Shown here in pieces: positions 1 through 8,686 of a DNA stretch of 64,000 nt. Origin of the DNA: JADKAV01 sp963732355 (GTDB lineage Bacteria > Actinomycetota > Actinomycetes > S36-B12 > UBA10799). Position numbers and translations under genes: made by a program. The notes beneath the pieces are model-generated. The model made no database searches. It was not told the origin of the DNA and worked only from the letters and a program-made list of their open reading frames with translations. The stretch spans positions 124,001 through 188,000 of the forward strand of contig CAVSZD010000003.1 of the NCBI GenBank assembly GCA_963732355.1, in the 5' to 3' direction. The number at the start of each line of letters is the position of its first letter. Position 1 is the first letter of the stretch.

Positions 1-1652
1 CTCAGTACCCGAGCCTGACCGGCGAAGCCGGCCGGATCGAGACGATCGCGGTTGGCGAGGAGGAGGCCTTCCGGCAGACCCTGCGCTCCGGAACGTCCGT
101 ATTCGACACGGCGGTGGCCAACACGAAGTCCCGGGGGGCGGCAACGCTGTCCGGCGCGGATGCGTTCTCTCTGCACGACACATACGGATTCCCCATCGAC
201 TTGACCCTGGAACTTGCGGCCGAGCAGGGCCTTGAAGTGGACCGTGACGGTTTCACCGAGCTGATGTCTGAACAACGCCAACGGGCCAAGGCCGATGCTG
301 TCGCACGCAAGGCCGGGGTCACGCCGTTGACCGCCTACCGGGAGGTCATGGAGGCAGCTGGTCGCACCCAGTTCACCGGGTACGACGAGTGGGCGTCTGA
401 CAGCCTGATCAAGGGCCTGTTGCAGGACGGCGAGTCGGTGGCTTCGGTCAAGGCCGGTGAGCAGGTCGAGGTGATCCTGGACCGCAGCCCGTTCTACGCC
501 GAAGCGGGTGGGCAGCTCGGCGACCATGGGATCATCCGTCTGGACGACGCGACCGTTCTGCAAGTGGATGACGTTCAGACCCCTGTGCCGGGTCTGTGGG
601 TCCACCGGGCGCATGTGCTCGAGGGCGAGGCCGCTGTCGGTGCTCGTGCGGTAGGAGAGGTCGACGTCGAGCGGCGCCGGGCCATTTCGCGGGCGCACAC
701 CGCGACCCACATGATCCACAAGACCTTCCGGGAGATGCTGGGGGAGACGGCCACGCAGATGGGTTCGGAGAACGCCCCCGGTCGACTGCGTTTCGATTTC
801 CCGTTCCCGAAAGCTGTCCCGGAAAGCGTGCTGCGCGATGCGGAGGAACGGGTCAACACCCTGCTCCTCGAGGACATGACCGTGACCGCGCGGTACATGA
901 CCCAGCCGGAGGCCCTTGAGATGGGCGCGATGGCCCTGTTCGGTGAGAAGTACGGCGACACGGTGCGAGTGGTGTCTGTGGGGGATTGGGCCCACGAGTT
1001 GTGCGGCGGCACCCATGCCCACCGCTCGGGCCAACTCGGCGTGGTGTCCTTCATCTCAGAGGGCTCGATCGGGTCGGGCGTGCGCCGCGTGGAGGCGCTC
1101 GTGGGCTCAGACGCTTACCAGTACCTGGCTCGTGAGCACCTGCTGGTGTCGGCGCTGAGTTCGATGCTCAAGAGCCCTCGCGAGGACCTCGTCGAGCGCG
1201 TGGGCAGCACGGTTGAGAAGTTGAAGAACGCCGAGAAGGAGTTGGCCAGGCTCAAGCAGGAAGCGATGATGGCAAACATCGACTCGATCATCGGTGATGG
1301 CCGTCAGGTCGGGGAGTTCCGCTTGTGGACGATGCAGGCCCCGAGCGGCACGCAGGCTAAGCAATTGCGCGAGATCGCTCTGACCGGGGTCCGCAAGGCC
1401 GGATCCGCAACGCCGGCGGCGGTTCTTGCCGCGGCCGTGGCTGACGGCAGGGTCAGCCTGATCGCAGCTGTCAACGCCGCGGCCCAGGACGCGGGTCTGT
1501 TCGCAAACGATCTGCTCAACACCGCACTGCCTTCCGTGGAAGGTCGCGGCGGTGGCAAGAAGGACGCCGCCCAAGGGGGAGGGACCAAACCGGAGGGGGT
1601 GCCGCAGGCCTTCGCGGCGGCGACCGCCTACGTCGAGGGTCTGCGGTCGTAG
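1..1652 (+). CDS. alaS: alanyl-tRNA synthetase, C-terminal part (5' end outside window)
   Basis: Charges tRNA-Ala with alanine and clears mischarged serine or glycine. The reading frame is open from base 3, so the gene starts upstream; about 549 C-terminal residues remain of a protein usually near 880-890. Seen: the end of the class II catalytic region (DAFSLHDTYGFP), the editing domain metal site HTATH followed by CGGTH (WAHELCGGTHAH), and a C-terminal DHHA1-type region ending in a Gly-rich tail. The stop TAG shares its last base with the GTG start of the next gene, so the two are translationally coupled. Identity is certain from these motifs. Confidence 0.97.
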   Translation, partial: QYPSLTGEAGRIETIAVGEEEAFRQTLRSGTSVFDTAVANTKSRGAATLSGADAFSLHDTYGFPIDLTLELAAEQGLEVDRDGFTELMSEQRQRAKADAVARKAGVTPLTAYREVMEAAGRTQFTGYDEWASDSLIKGLLQDGESVASVKAGEQVEVILDRSPFYAEAGGQLGDHGIIRLDDATVLQVDDVQTPVPGLWVHRAHVLEGEAAVGARAVGEVDVERRRAISRAHTATHMIHKTFREMLGETATQMGSENAPGRLRFDFPFPKAVPESVLRDAEERVNTLLLEDMTVTARYMTQPEALEMGAMALFGEKYGDTVRVVSVGDWAHELCGGTHAHRSGQLGVVSFISEGSIGSGVRRVEALVGSDAYQYLAREHLLVSALSSMLKSPREDLVERVGSTVEKLKNAEKELARLKQEAMMANIDSIIGDGRQVGEFRLWTMQAPSGTQAKQLREIALTGVRKAGSATPAAVLAAAVADGRVSLIAAVNAAAQDAGLFANDLLNTALPSVEGRGGGKKDAAQGGGTKPEGVPQAFAAATAYVEGLRS

Positions 1653-2110
1653 TGCGCAGTGGCGTGCGGCTGGCCGTCGATGTGGGCTCGGTGCGCATCG
1701 GGGTGGCACGCAGCGACGCGTCAGGCACCTTGGCGGTCCCCGAGGCCACGTTGAACGCGCGTAAAGACTGGCTGGAGGCTCTGGTCGCTCTGGCGGCCGA
1801 GTACGAGCCCTTGGAGATCATCGTGGGGCTGCCCGTCTCGCTCGACGGCCAGGAGCGGGATGCCGCAACCCGGGCCCGAGAGAGCGCCTCGCAGATCAGC
1901 GCCAGATTGCCCGGGATCCCTGTGCGTCTGGTCGACGAGCGCCTGACAACGGTGGCAGCGCACCACCAATTGCGCGATGCTGGGATGTCACAACGCAAGG
2001 GGCGCGCGGTTGTGGATCAAGCGGCCGCTGTCATCATGTTGCAGGAAACGCTGGACGCTGAACGCACCTCGGGACACGCCCCGGGCGCACTGATGGACGG
2101 AAACTCATGA
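1652..2110 (+). CDS. ruvX: RuvX/YqgF family Holliday-junction resolvase-like nuclease
   Basis: A 152-residue RNase H-fold protein of the YqgF family, implicated in Holliday-junction resolution and in pre-16S rRNA 5'-end maturation. The N-terminus shows AVDVGSVRIGVA with the first catalytic Asp, VGLPVSLDG follows, then VDERLTT with the conserved Glu, and a C-terminal VVDQAAAVIML segment carries the last Asp. The GTG start overlaps the alaS stop by one base and the stop overlaps the ATG of mltG (ATGA). The order alaS-ruvX-mltG-aroE is a common actinobacterial arrangement. Confidence 0.95.
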   Translation: MRSGVRLAVDVGSVRIGVARSDASGTLAVPEATLNARKDWLEALVALAAEYEPLEIIVGLPVSLDGQERDAATRARESASQISARLPGIPVRLVDERLTTVAAHHQLRDAGMSQRKGRAVVDQAAAVIMLQETLDAERTSGHAPGALMDGNS

Positions 2111-3201
2111 GCGAACTCGGCCTGAACATGGAGGTGGAACCTCCCAGAGGCTCGGATCCGGAGAAGAAGGGCCGCGGGGCGGTCGTTTTCGCAGTGGTGA
2201 TCTTCGGCGTCGTGCTGGCCGGGATCCTGGGACTGTTCCTCAAGGATCAGGTGTTCGGCGCCGAGCAGGACTTCGCAGGCGACGGCACCGGTGAGGTGGT
2301 CGTACAGGTCGAAGCCGGCCAGACGCTGTCCGACATCGGCGTGACCCTGGCCGAGGCCGGCGTGGTGGCCAGCGACGGGTCGTTCATCGATGCGGCGGCA
2401 GCCAACGACAAGGCCCAGACCATCGCCCCCGGGTACTACACGCTGGCCAAGAGCATGAGCGGGCAGGCCGCGGTCGAAGCCATGTTGGATCCTGCCAACC
2501 GTGTCGTATCGCGGGTGGTCATCCCGGAGGGGCTGCGCCTCGACCAGGTGCTCAAGAGGTTGGAGCAGGCCACGGACATCCCGCAAGCCCGGTTGGTGGC
2601 CGCGCTGAAGGACGCCGATGCGCTCGGGCTGCCGGGATTCGCTGACGGCAACCCTGAGGGCTTCCTGTTCCCGGCCACCTACGAGTTCGCACCAGACGCG
2701 TCGGCGCGCGAGGTCATCGCCGCCATGCTGACCCGCTACAACGAAGCGGCCGACAGTCTCAAGTTCGTCCAGAGGTCCAAGAAGACCGGCTACTCGCCGT
2801 ACGAGGTCATGGTGATCGCCAGTCTCGTACAGGCCGAAGGCCATCCCGACGACTACGGCAAGGTGTCCCGGGTCGTCTACAACCGACTGGCGGCAGGGAT
2901 GCCGCTGCAGTTCGACGCCACGGTCAACTACGCGCTGAAGAAGTCCGAGATAAACCTCTCTCGTGACCAGATCCGCACGAAGTCCCCGTACAACACCTAC
3001 GCGAACACCGGACTGCCGCCCACCCCGATCAACCAACCGGGAGAGGCAGCCATGGAGGCTGCGCTGGAGCCTGACAAGGGCGACTGGATCTACTTCGTCG
3101 CCGTCAACCCCGACACCGGGCAGACGAAGTTCACCAGCAAGTATCCGGAGTTCCTGAAGTTCAAGAGGGAGTTCGAGGACTACATCGCGGAGAACGGGTG
3201 A
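2107..3201 (+). CDS. mltG: endolytic murein transglycosylase MltG (YceG-like)
   Basis: A 364-residue inner-membrane lytic transglycosylase that cuts nascent glycan strands and so sets peptidoglycan strand length. It has a short cytoplasmic tail, one membrane segment at about residues 25-46 (VVFAVVIFGVVLAGILG), a LysM-like region (VEAGQTLSDIGVTLAEAG) and the YceG catalytic domain with the conserved Glu in ASLVQAEGHPDDYGKV followed by VYNRL. It starts in an ATGA overlap with ruvX and ends in a GTGA overlap with aroE. Confidence 0.95.
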   Translation: MSELGLNMEVEPPRGSDPEKKGRGAVVFAVVIFGVVLAGILGLFLKDQVFGAEQDFAGDGTGEVVVQVEAGQTLSDIGVTLAEAGVVASDGSFIDAAAANDKAQTIAPGYYTLAKSMSGQAAVEAMLDPANRVVSRVVIPEGLRLDQVLKRLEQATDIPQARLVAALKDADALGLPGFADGNPEGFLFPATYEFAPDASAREVIAAMLTRYNEAADSLKFVQRSKKTGYSPYEVMVIASLVQAEGHPDDYGKVSRVVYNRLAAGMPLQFDATVNYALKKSEINLSRDQIRTKSPYNTYANTGLPPTPINQPGEAAMEAALEPDKGDWIYFVAVNPDTGQTKFTSKYPEFLKFKREFEDYIAENG

Positions 3202-4001
3202 CCCGCAACGCGGCTGTCGTCGGTTCGCCCATTTCCCACAGTTTGTCCCCGGTTCTGCACAAAGCCGCTTATCAGGCTCTCGGGCTGGACTGGGTCTATT
3301 GGGGTCTCGAGGTCAACGAGGAACAACTGCCGGGTTTCATCGACCGGCTCGATGATTCCTGGGTCGGACTGTCCCTGACGATGCCGTTGAAGGAGGCTGT
3401 GCTCACTCTCAGCAACGACGTGAGTTGGGCCGCGCGGGTGACCCGCTCAGCCAACACGCTGCTGTTACCGCAGCGGGCTGCGCTCAACACCGACGTCGAC
3501 GGGATCGTGATGGCGTTGCGCCGGGCCGGTTTCAGCGCCCAGCCCGGGTTCACGGCCGCCATCGCTGGTGCCGGAGCCACTGCCCGCTCAGCGGTGGCCG
3601 CACTGCACGAACTCGGCGCGGGTGAGATTCACATCCTGGCCCGCAGGCCCGAAGCGGTCGATCCAGCGCGCGCTACCGCTGAGCAGATCGGGATCGATCT
3701 ACAGGCACATGGGTTCGACGACCTTGCCCCGTTGGGCGCCGAGGTCGTCATCGCCACTGTCCCGTCGGGGGTGGCAGATGTGCTGACCCCGGGGATACCC
3801 GGCTCGCCCGGCTGGCTGCTCGATGTCGTGTACTCACCGTGGCCCACCGTGCTCGCGCAGGCCTGGTCAGCCCGGGGTGGTCGGATCGTCTCTGGACTGG
3901 AGATGCTGCTGGCCCAAGCCGAGCGCCAGGTTGAACTCATGACTGGACAACCCGCACCTACTGACGCCATGCGCGCGGCGTTGCCTTCCACTCACGCCTG
4001 A
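3198..4001 (+). CDS. aroE: shikimate dehydrogenase
   Basis: Reduces 3-dehydroshikimate to shikimate with NADPH. The 267 residues show the substrate motif PISHSLSPVLHKAAY near the N-terminus, the catalytic Lys in TMPLKEAVL, NTDVDG at about residue 95, and a nucleotide-binding GAGATARSAV loop. It begins with GTG overlapping the mltG stop (GTGA). The other shikimate genes aroC, aroK, aroB and aroQ lie 23 kb away beyond the pilus locus, so the pilus and accessory genes sit between two parts of one pathway. Confidence 0.95.
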   Translation: MTRNAAVVGSPISHSLSPVLHKAAYQALGLDWVYWGLEVNEEQLPGFIDRLDDSWVGLSLTMPLKEAVLTLSNDVSWAARVTRSANTLLLPQRAALNTDVDGIVMALRRAGFSAQPGFTAAIAGAGATARSAVAALHELGAGEIHILARRPEAVDPARATAEQIGIDLQAHGFDDLAPLGAEVVIATVPSGVADVLTPGIPGSPGWLLDVVYSPWPTVLAQAWSARGGRIVSGLEMLLAQAERQVELMTGQPAPTDAMRAALPSTHA

Positions 4002-4053
4002 GGGCTCGCGTTTCGGCCATACTCGGACAAGTACACGTGGAAAGGAATGGTCG

Positions 4054-4941
4054 ATGGCTGACATAGAGGTTCCCCAGTCTGGTGCCTCCGATATCGTCGG
4101 TCGACTGCTCAGCGACGCCCTCAGCGAGCACCCGGACGTGCAATGGCTCGGGCTGGTCTCCGAGGACGGTTTCGCTATCGCGTCCGAGGGGGCCGTGGCA
4201 GTGGACGACGATGCGGTCGCGGCGGGCGCGGTCCGGATGATGATCCAGGTGCGGACCCTGTCCAAGGCACTCGGGCAGACGGGGACGTCGCAGATGTTCC
4301 TGGAGGGCAACGAGAGCGGCATCTGTGTCATCGACAAGGATCCGTGGGTGCTGGTCGTGGTCGGTGCGCCCGGAGTCCCCATCGGTCTATTGCGCTATGA
4401 GGCCAGGGAGATCGCAGAGGCGTTCCCGATGGGCCAGCGCGCTGCCTTGACGGCGACCCCGTACGAGACCGATGACCAGCCAGAACCGGAGTGGTCGGTC
4501 GTTACGGGCAGCTTTCCCGACGGCTCCTTCGAGGATTCGGACCTTCAAGCAGCGGCCCCATCTGCCGATGAGAGCGACGTGACCCGCACCGATGGTGAGG
4601 CTGAGATCCGCTGGGCCGGCGAGCCCACGGTCTTCGACGCGTCGCCAGGGTCGGACCTGTTCGGCTCGGCGGGAGCTGAGGAGATCGTGGACCTTGAGAT
4701 GCCCTCCCTGGCCGACGCCACCGTGGAGGACTTCACGGGTTGGGATGCCCCGGCCCCCCTGGAACACAATGCGATGTTCGATCTGCCTGCCCCGGACGCT
4801 GAGGTGCCGGTGTCGTTCGAGATGCCAGCTCCTGTCAGCGCGGACCAGTTCGATCTGACTGATCTGGCCCCACCGAGCGGGCCCGCGATCGACCTCCCAC
4901 CGCCGGCCGGACCCGCATTCGAACTGCCGCCCCCGGAGTAG
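4054..4941 (+). CDS. roadblock/LC7-domain protein with long acidic-proline tail
   Basis: 295 residues. The first ~115 look like a roadblock/LC7 domain (IVGRLLSDALSEHPDVQWLG, later GNESGICVIDKDPWVLVVVG), the fold of MglB and related regulators of small GTPases. Residues ~130-295 are low-complexity, acidic and proline-rich, ending in LPPPAGPAFELPPPE, probably disordered. The start ATG at 4054 follows an AAAGGA-type site. A DUF4388 gene and pilB follow at once, which suggests control of the pilus, as MglB/MglA control polarity in myxobacteria. No MglA-type GTPase is present in the window. Domain call is good; the role is inferred from context. Confidence 0.8.
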   Translation: MADIEVPQSGASDIVGRLLSDALSEHPDVQWLGLVSEDGFAIASEGAVAVDDDAVAAGAVRMMIQVRTLSKALGQTGTSQMFLEGNESGICVIDKDPWVLVVVGAPGVPIGLLRYEAREIAEAFPMGQRAALTATPYETDDQPEPEWSVVTGSFPDGSFEDSDLQAAAPSADESDVTRTDGEAEIRWAGEPTVFDASPGSDLFGSAGAEEIVDLEMPSLADATVEDFTGWDAPAPLEHNAMFDLPAPDAEVPVSFEMPAPVSADQFDLTDLAPPSGPAIDLPPPAGPAFELPPPE

Positions 4942-4944
4942 CCC

Positions 4945-5814
4945 ATGCTTCTGTCCGGCTCGCTCGAGGCCTTCCGCGTCCAGGATCTTCTGGGTCTGGT
5001 GGGTCGCAAGCCCGGGCAGTGGCTGATCAGTGTGAATTCCGGGCCCAAGCGGGCCTACATAGGGCTTCGAGACCGGGCTGTCGTGTGCGTCTCAGCCGAC
5101 GAGGACCACGAGGATCTGGCCAGGCGGCTCGTCGTCGAAGGTGCTGTTGGCACCACGGGTCTGGCAGAGGCCATGAAGCATGCCAACGAACAGGGCCTTG
5201 GGTTGGTGCGTGCTTTGGTCGATAGCGACAGGGTGGACCCTTCCGGGATCGAGCCGATGGTACGCGCCCACGTTGTGAGCGCGCTGGCCGCGCTGAGCCA
5301 TTGGCGCACAGGGGCGTTCACCGCCGACGTCGTGGATGTGTTGCCCGACGATCTAGGTCCGGCCTTCACTTTGGCTGACATCGGCCCCGAGGTCAGCCAC
5401 CTGCTGCAGCGCTGGCGCCCCGCTTCGGACGCGCTCGGGGGCCCGAAGACGGTCATGGCCGTTTACCCCGGCCAGGTGCCCGTGCGCCTGACCGGACTGC
5501 ACTCGCTCATCGACGGGCACCGCAACGTCATGGAACTCATCGAGGCCTCCGGGCACGGTGAGATCGGCACCGTGGTGGATCTGGCCGACCTCGTCGAATC
5601 CGGGTGTGCTGCCCCGATCACGGGCAAGGTTGGAGCAGTGGAACAGCGCCTGGCGATGCTCGCGGCGATGGAGCACTCCGGATCCAAGCGGCCCACCGAA
5701 CAACCCCGCTTCTCAGTGATAGAGGGCGGCGAGAATCAGTCGAGTCCCCCTGTCGTGGCGCAGCCCGAGGACGATCTGCTCACAGCCCTGATCAAGGGGG
5801 TGCGGGGCGTATGA
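4945..5814 (+). CDS. DUF4388 (PATAN-like) domain protein
   Basis: 289 residues. The N-terminus (LLSGSLEAFRVQDLLGLVGR, then QWLISVNSGPKRAYIGLRD) matches the DUF4388 pattern found in bacterial signalling proteins, often next to roadblock proteins and response regulators. The rest is mostly helical with no catalytic motif I recognise. It starts three bases after the roadblock gene and its stop overlaps the pilB start (ATGA), so the three genes form one operon. A regulatory link to pilus motors is inferred from position. Confidence 0.75.
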   Translation: MLLSGSLEAFRVQDLLGLVGRKPGQWLISVNSGPKRAYIGLRDRAVVCVSADEDHEDLARRLVVEGAVGTTGLAEAMKHANEQGLGLVRALVDSDRVDPSGIEPMVRAHVVSALAALSHWRTGAFTADVVDVLPDDLGPAFTLADIGPEVSHLLQRWRPASDALGGPKTVMAVYPGQVPVRLTGLHSLIDGHRNVMELIEASGHGEIGTVVDLADLVESGCAAPITGKVGAVEQRLAMLAAMEHSGSKRPTEQPRFSVIEGGENQSSPPVVAQPEDDLLTALIKGVRGV

Positions 5815-7475
5815 AGCAACTGGGCGAGATCCTCGTGTCCCAAGGCCTGATCAGCCACGACCAGTTGGACAAGGCGCTCACCGAGCAGCGCGGGGCAGGA
5901 CACTCCCTGGGCAGAGTCCTGATCGATCTCGGGATCCTCACGGAGTCGCAAGTCGTGCAGGCCCTGGCAGCCCAGATCGGGATGCGATTCGTGGATCTCA
6001 CCGAGTTCACCCTCGACGGCGCGGCGCTGACGAAGGTGCCCGGCAGCGTGTGCCGTCGACATAGTTCCATCCCCATCGGTTTTGAGAATGGCCGTCTGCT
6101 GGTGGCGATGAGTGACCCGGCGAACGTCTTCGCCATCGATGACATCCGCTCGGCCAGTGGCATGAGTGTCCAGGCCGTGGTCGCCACACGCACCGACGTA
6201 CAGGCGGCGCTCGACCGGCACTACCGGGCCGACGGCGAGCTGGATGAGTTGACGACCGCTCTGGACGCCGACGAGGAGGACGAGGACCTCGCATCCATCA
6301 AAGAGGTCGTCGAGGACGCTCCCATCGTCAAGTTCGTGAACCTGCTGATCACGCAGGGTATACAGGACCGTGCCTCAGACATCCATCTCGAACCGACCGA
6401 GTTCGATCTGCGGGTGAGATATCGCATCGACGGCGTCCTGCACGAAGTGATGCGCTCACCGAAGTCCATACAGTCCGGGGTCATCAGCCGTCTGAAGATC
6501 ATGTCGGACATCAACATCGCCGAGAGGCGTATCCCGCAGGACGGCCGGATGAGCGTGACCGCCAACGGCCAGAAGATCGACCTGCGCGTCGCGACCCTGC
6601 CCACGGTCTGGGGCGAGAAGATCGTCCTGCGGATTCTGGACAACTCCACGGCGATGCTGGACCTTGCCGACCTGGGCTTCCGCGACGTCAACTACGAGCG
6701 ATACTCGGCCAGTTTCGGCAAGCCGTACGGGATGATCCTCGTTGTGGGCCCGACGGGATCGGGCAAGTCGACGACGTTGTACGCGACCGTGAACATCCTC
6801 AACCGCCCTGAGGTCAATGTCATCACCGTCGAGGACCCCGTGGAGTACCGGTTGGCGGGGGTCAACCAGGTGCAGACCCACGCCAAGGCAGGCCTCACGT
6901 TCGCTGCAGCGTTGCGATCGATCCTGCGCTCCGACCCTGACATAGTGCTCATCGGTGAGGTCCGCGACCATGAGACGGCCCAGATCGCGGTCGAGTCCGC
7001 GTTGACCGGCCACCTCGTTCTGTCCACGTTGCACACCAACGACGCACCGAGCGCGATCACCCGGTTGATCGAGATGGGGATCGAACCGTTCCTGGTCGGA
7101 TCGGCGGTCGACTGCGTGCTCGCCCAGCGCCTGGCCCGGCGGTTGTGCCCCAAATGCAAAGAGGCCTACCAGCCCACGGTGGCAGCGTTGCAGGCTGCCG
7201 GACTAGCGCTGGAGCCCGGGCAGAGTCCGCCGCGGATCTACCGGCCGGTCGGCTGCTCAGTCTGTTCGCGCACCGGTTACAAGGGCCGTGTGGCCCTGCA
7301 CGAGGTGCTGCCGATCACCGAACGCATCGAGCACCTGGCCGTCGAGCGGGCATCCTCTGCCACCATTGCGCTCGCCGCCCGGGAAGAGGGCATGCAGACA
7401 CTTCGTCAGGACGGTCTGGCCAAGGTGCTGGCTGGCGTCACCAGTCTGGACGAGGTCCTTCGCGTCGTCGCCTGA
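5811..7475 (+). CDS. pilB: type IV pilus assembly ATPase PilB (GspE family)
   Basis: Cytoplasmic hexameric ATPase that powers pilus extension. I place the start at the ATG overlapping the previous stop (MKQLGEILVSQGLIS), giving 554 residues; the frame stays open upstream but that is inside the preceding gene. Seen in order: MshEN-type N-terminal domain (residues ~1-150), Walker A GPTGSGKSTTL, Asp box ITVEDPVEYRL, Walker B DPDIVLIGEVRD, His box TGHLVLSTLHTND, and a zinc tetracysteine (CPKC ... CSVC). All motifs are intact. Confidence 0.96.
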   Translation: MKQLGEILVSQGLISHDQLDKALTEQRGAGHSLGRVLIDLGILTESQVVQALAAQIGMRFVDLTEFTLDGAALTKVPGSVCRRHSSIPIGFENGRLLVAMSDPANVFAIDDIRSASGMSVQAVVATRTDVQAALDRHYRADGELDELTTALDADEEDEDLASIKEVVEDAPIVKFVNLLITQGIQDRASDIHLEPTEFDLRVRYRIDGVLHEVMRSPKSIQSGVISRLKIMSDINIAERRIPQDGRMSVTANGQKIDLRVATLPTVWGEKIVLRILDNSTAMLDLADLGFRDVNYERYSASFGKPYGMILVVGPTGSGKSTTLYATVNILNRPEVNVITVEDPVEYRLAGVNQVQTHAKAGLTFAAALRSILRSDPDIVLIGEVRDHETAQIAVESALTGHLVLSTLHTNDAPSAITRLIEMGIEPFLVGSAVDCVLAQRLARRLCPKCKEAYQPTVAALQAAGLALEPGQSPPRIYRPVGCSVCSRTGYKGRVALHEVLPITERIEHLAVERASSATIALAAREEGMQTLRQDGLAKVLAGVTSLDEVLRVVA

Positions 7476-7544
7476 CCCCGCGGCTGCCTCAAGGCCATCC
7501 GTGGATGTGCCGACACCGACTGTGAGTCCTCGTGGAGGTTGTCG

Positions 7545-8686
7545 ATGTCGGTTCAGAACATGCACGCGCCCCCGGTTCCAGCGCGGCCAACCACCGAACA
7601 GCAGGTGCAAGCCGGCGACATCAGCCTGGTCCAGGCACTTGAAGCCATGTTGGATCTCGGCGCGAGTGACCTGCACCTGACCGCGGGTGCACCCCCGACG
7701 GTGCGCGTCGCGGGCAACTTGCAGCCTCTGACGGGGGCCCCGCGCATGGATCCCGCTGCGCTGCAACGGGTGCTGTACGCGATGCTCACGCAGGAGCAGC
7801 GGGAGACCTTCGAACAAGCACTCGAACTCGACTTCTCCTACGCGCTGCCAAGGCGTGCTCGGTTCCGCGTGAACCTCTACCGGCAGCGCGACGCTCTCGG
7901 GGCGGCCTTCCGCATGATTCCCGTACGAGATCAAAGACCTCGACTCGTTGGGCATCCCGCCGGCCGTGGCGAACTTCGCTTCACTGCCGCGTGGGTTCGT
8001 TCTGGTGACCGGACCAACCGGTTCGGGCAAGAGCACGACGCTGGCGGCCCTCATCGACATCGTCAATACGAACCGTCACGACCACATCATGACCGTCGAG
8101 GATCCCATCGAGTTCCTGCACCGGCACCGCAACTGCCTTGTGAACCAGCGCGAGGTCGGTCACGACACCCACTCGTTCGCTGAGGCGCTCAAGCACGTAC
8201 TGCGCCAGGACCCCGACGTCATCCTGGTCGGGGAGATGCGTGACCTCGAAACGATCCAGGTTGCGCTCACCGCCGCTGAGACCGGCCACCTGGTGTTCGC
8301 AACCCTGCACACCCAGGACGCGGCGCAGACCATCGACCGCATCATCGACGTCTTCCCGCCGCATCAACAGCAGCAGATCCGCCAGCAACTGGCGGGGACT
8401 CTTGCAGGGCGTCGTGTGCCAGACCTTGTGCAAGACCGTTGATGGGCGGGGCCGTGTAGCCGCGGCGGAGGTTCTGGTCGCCACACCGGCCATTCGCAAC
8501 CTCATCCGTGAAGGGAAGACCCACCAGATCTACTCCGCCATGCAGGCGGGTGCGAAGTTCGGGATGCAGACCATGGACCAGAACCTGGCTGAGCTCGTCC
8601 GGCGCAACAAGATCACCTACGAACTCGGGGTGGACAAATGCCATCACGTGGAGGACTTCAACCGGCTCATGGGTAGGACCTCATGA
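7545..8686 (+). pseudogene. pilT: pilus retraction ATPase PilT, interrupted by two single-base frameshifts
   Basis: PilT disassembles the pilus by ATP hydrolysis. Start ATG 7545 follows GGAGG at 7534-7538. The protein is split over three frames: the N-terminal part reads to FRVNLYRQRDALGAAFRMIP (near 7920), the middle frame carries GPTGSGKSTTL, TVEDPIEFLH, DPDVILVGEMRD and TGHLVFATLHTQD, and the last frame resumes near 8395 with TLQGVVCQT and contains the PilT motif AIRNLIREGK. One extra base in the CCC near 7923 and one in the TT near 8400 explain both. Removing two bases leaves exactly 379 codons plus stop. It may be a real mutation or sequencing error. Confidence 0.9.
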
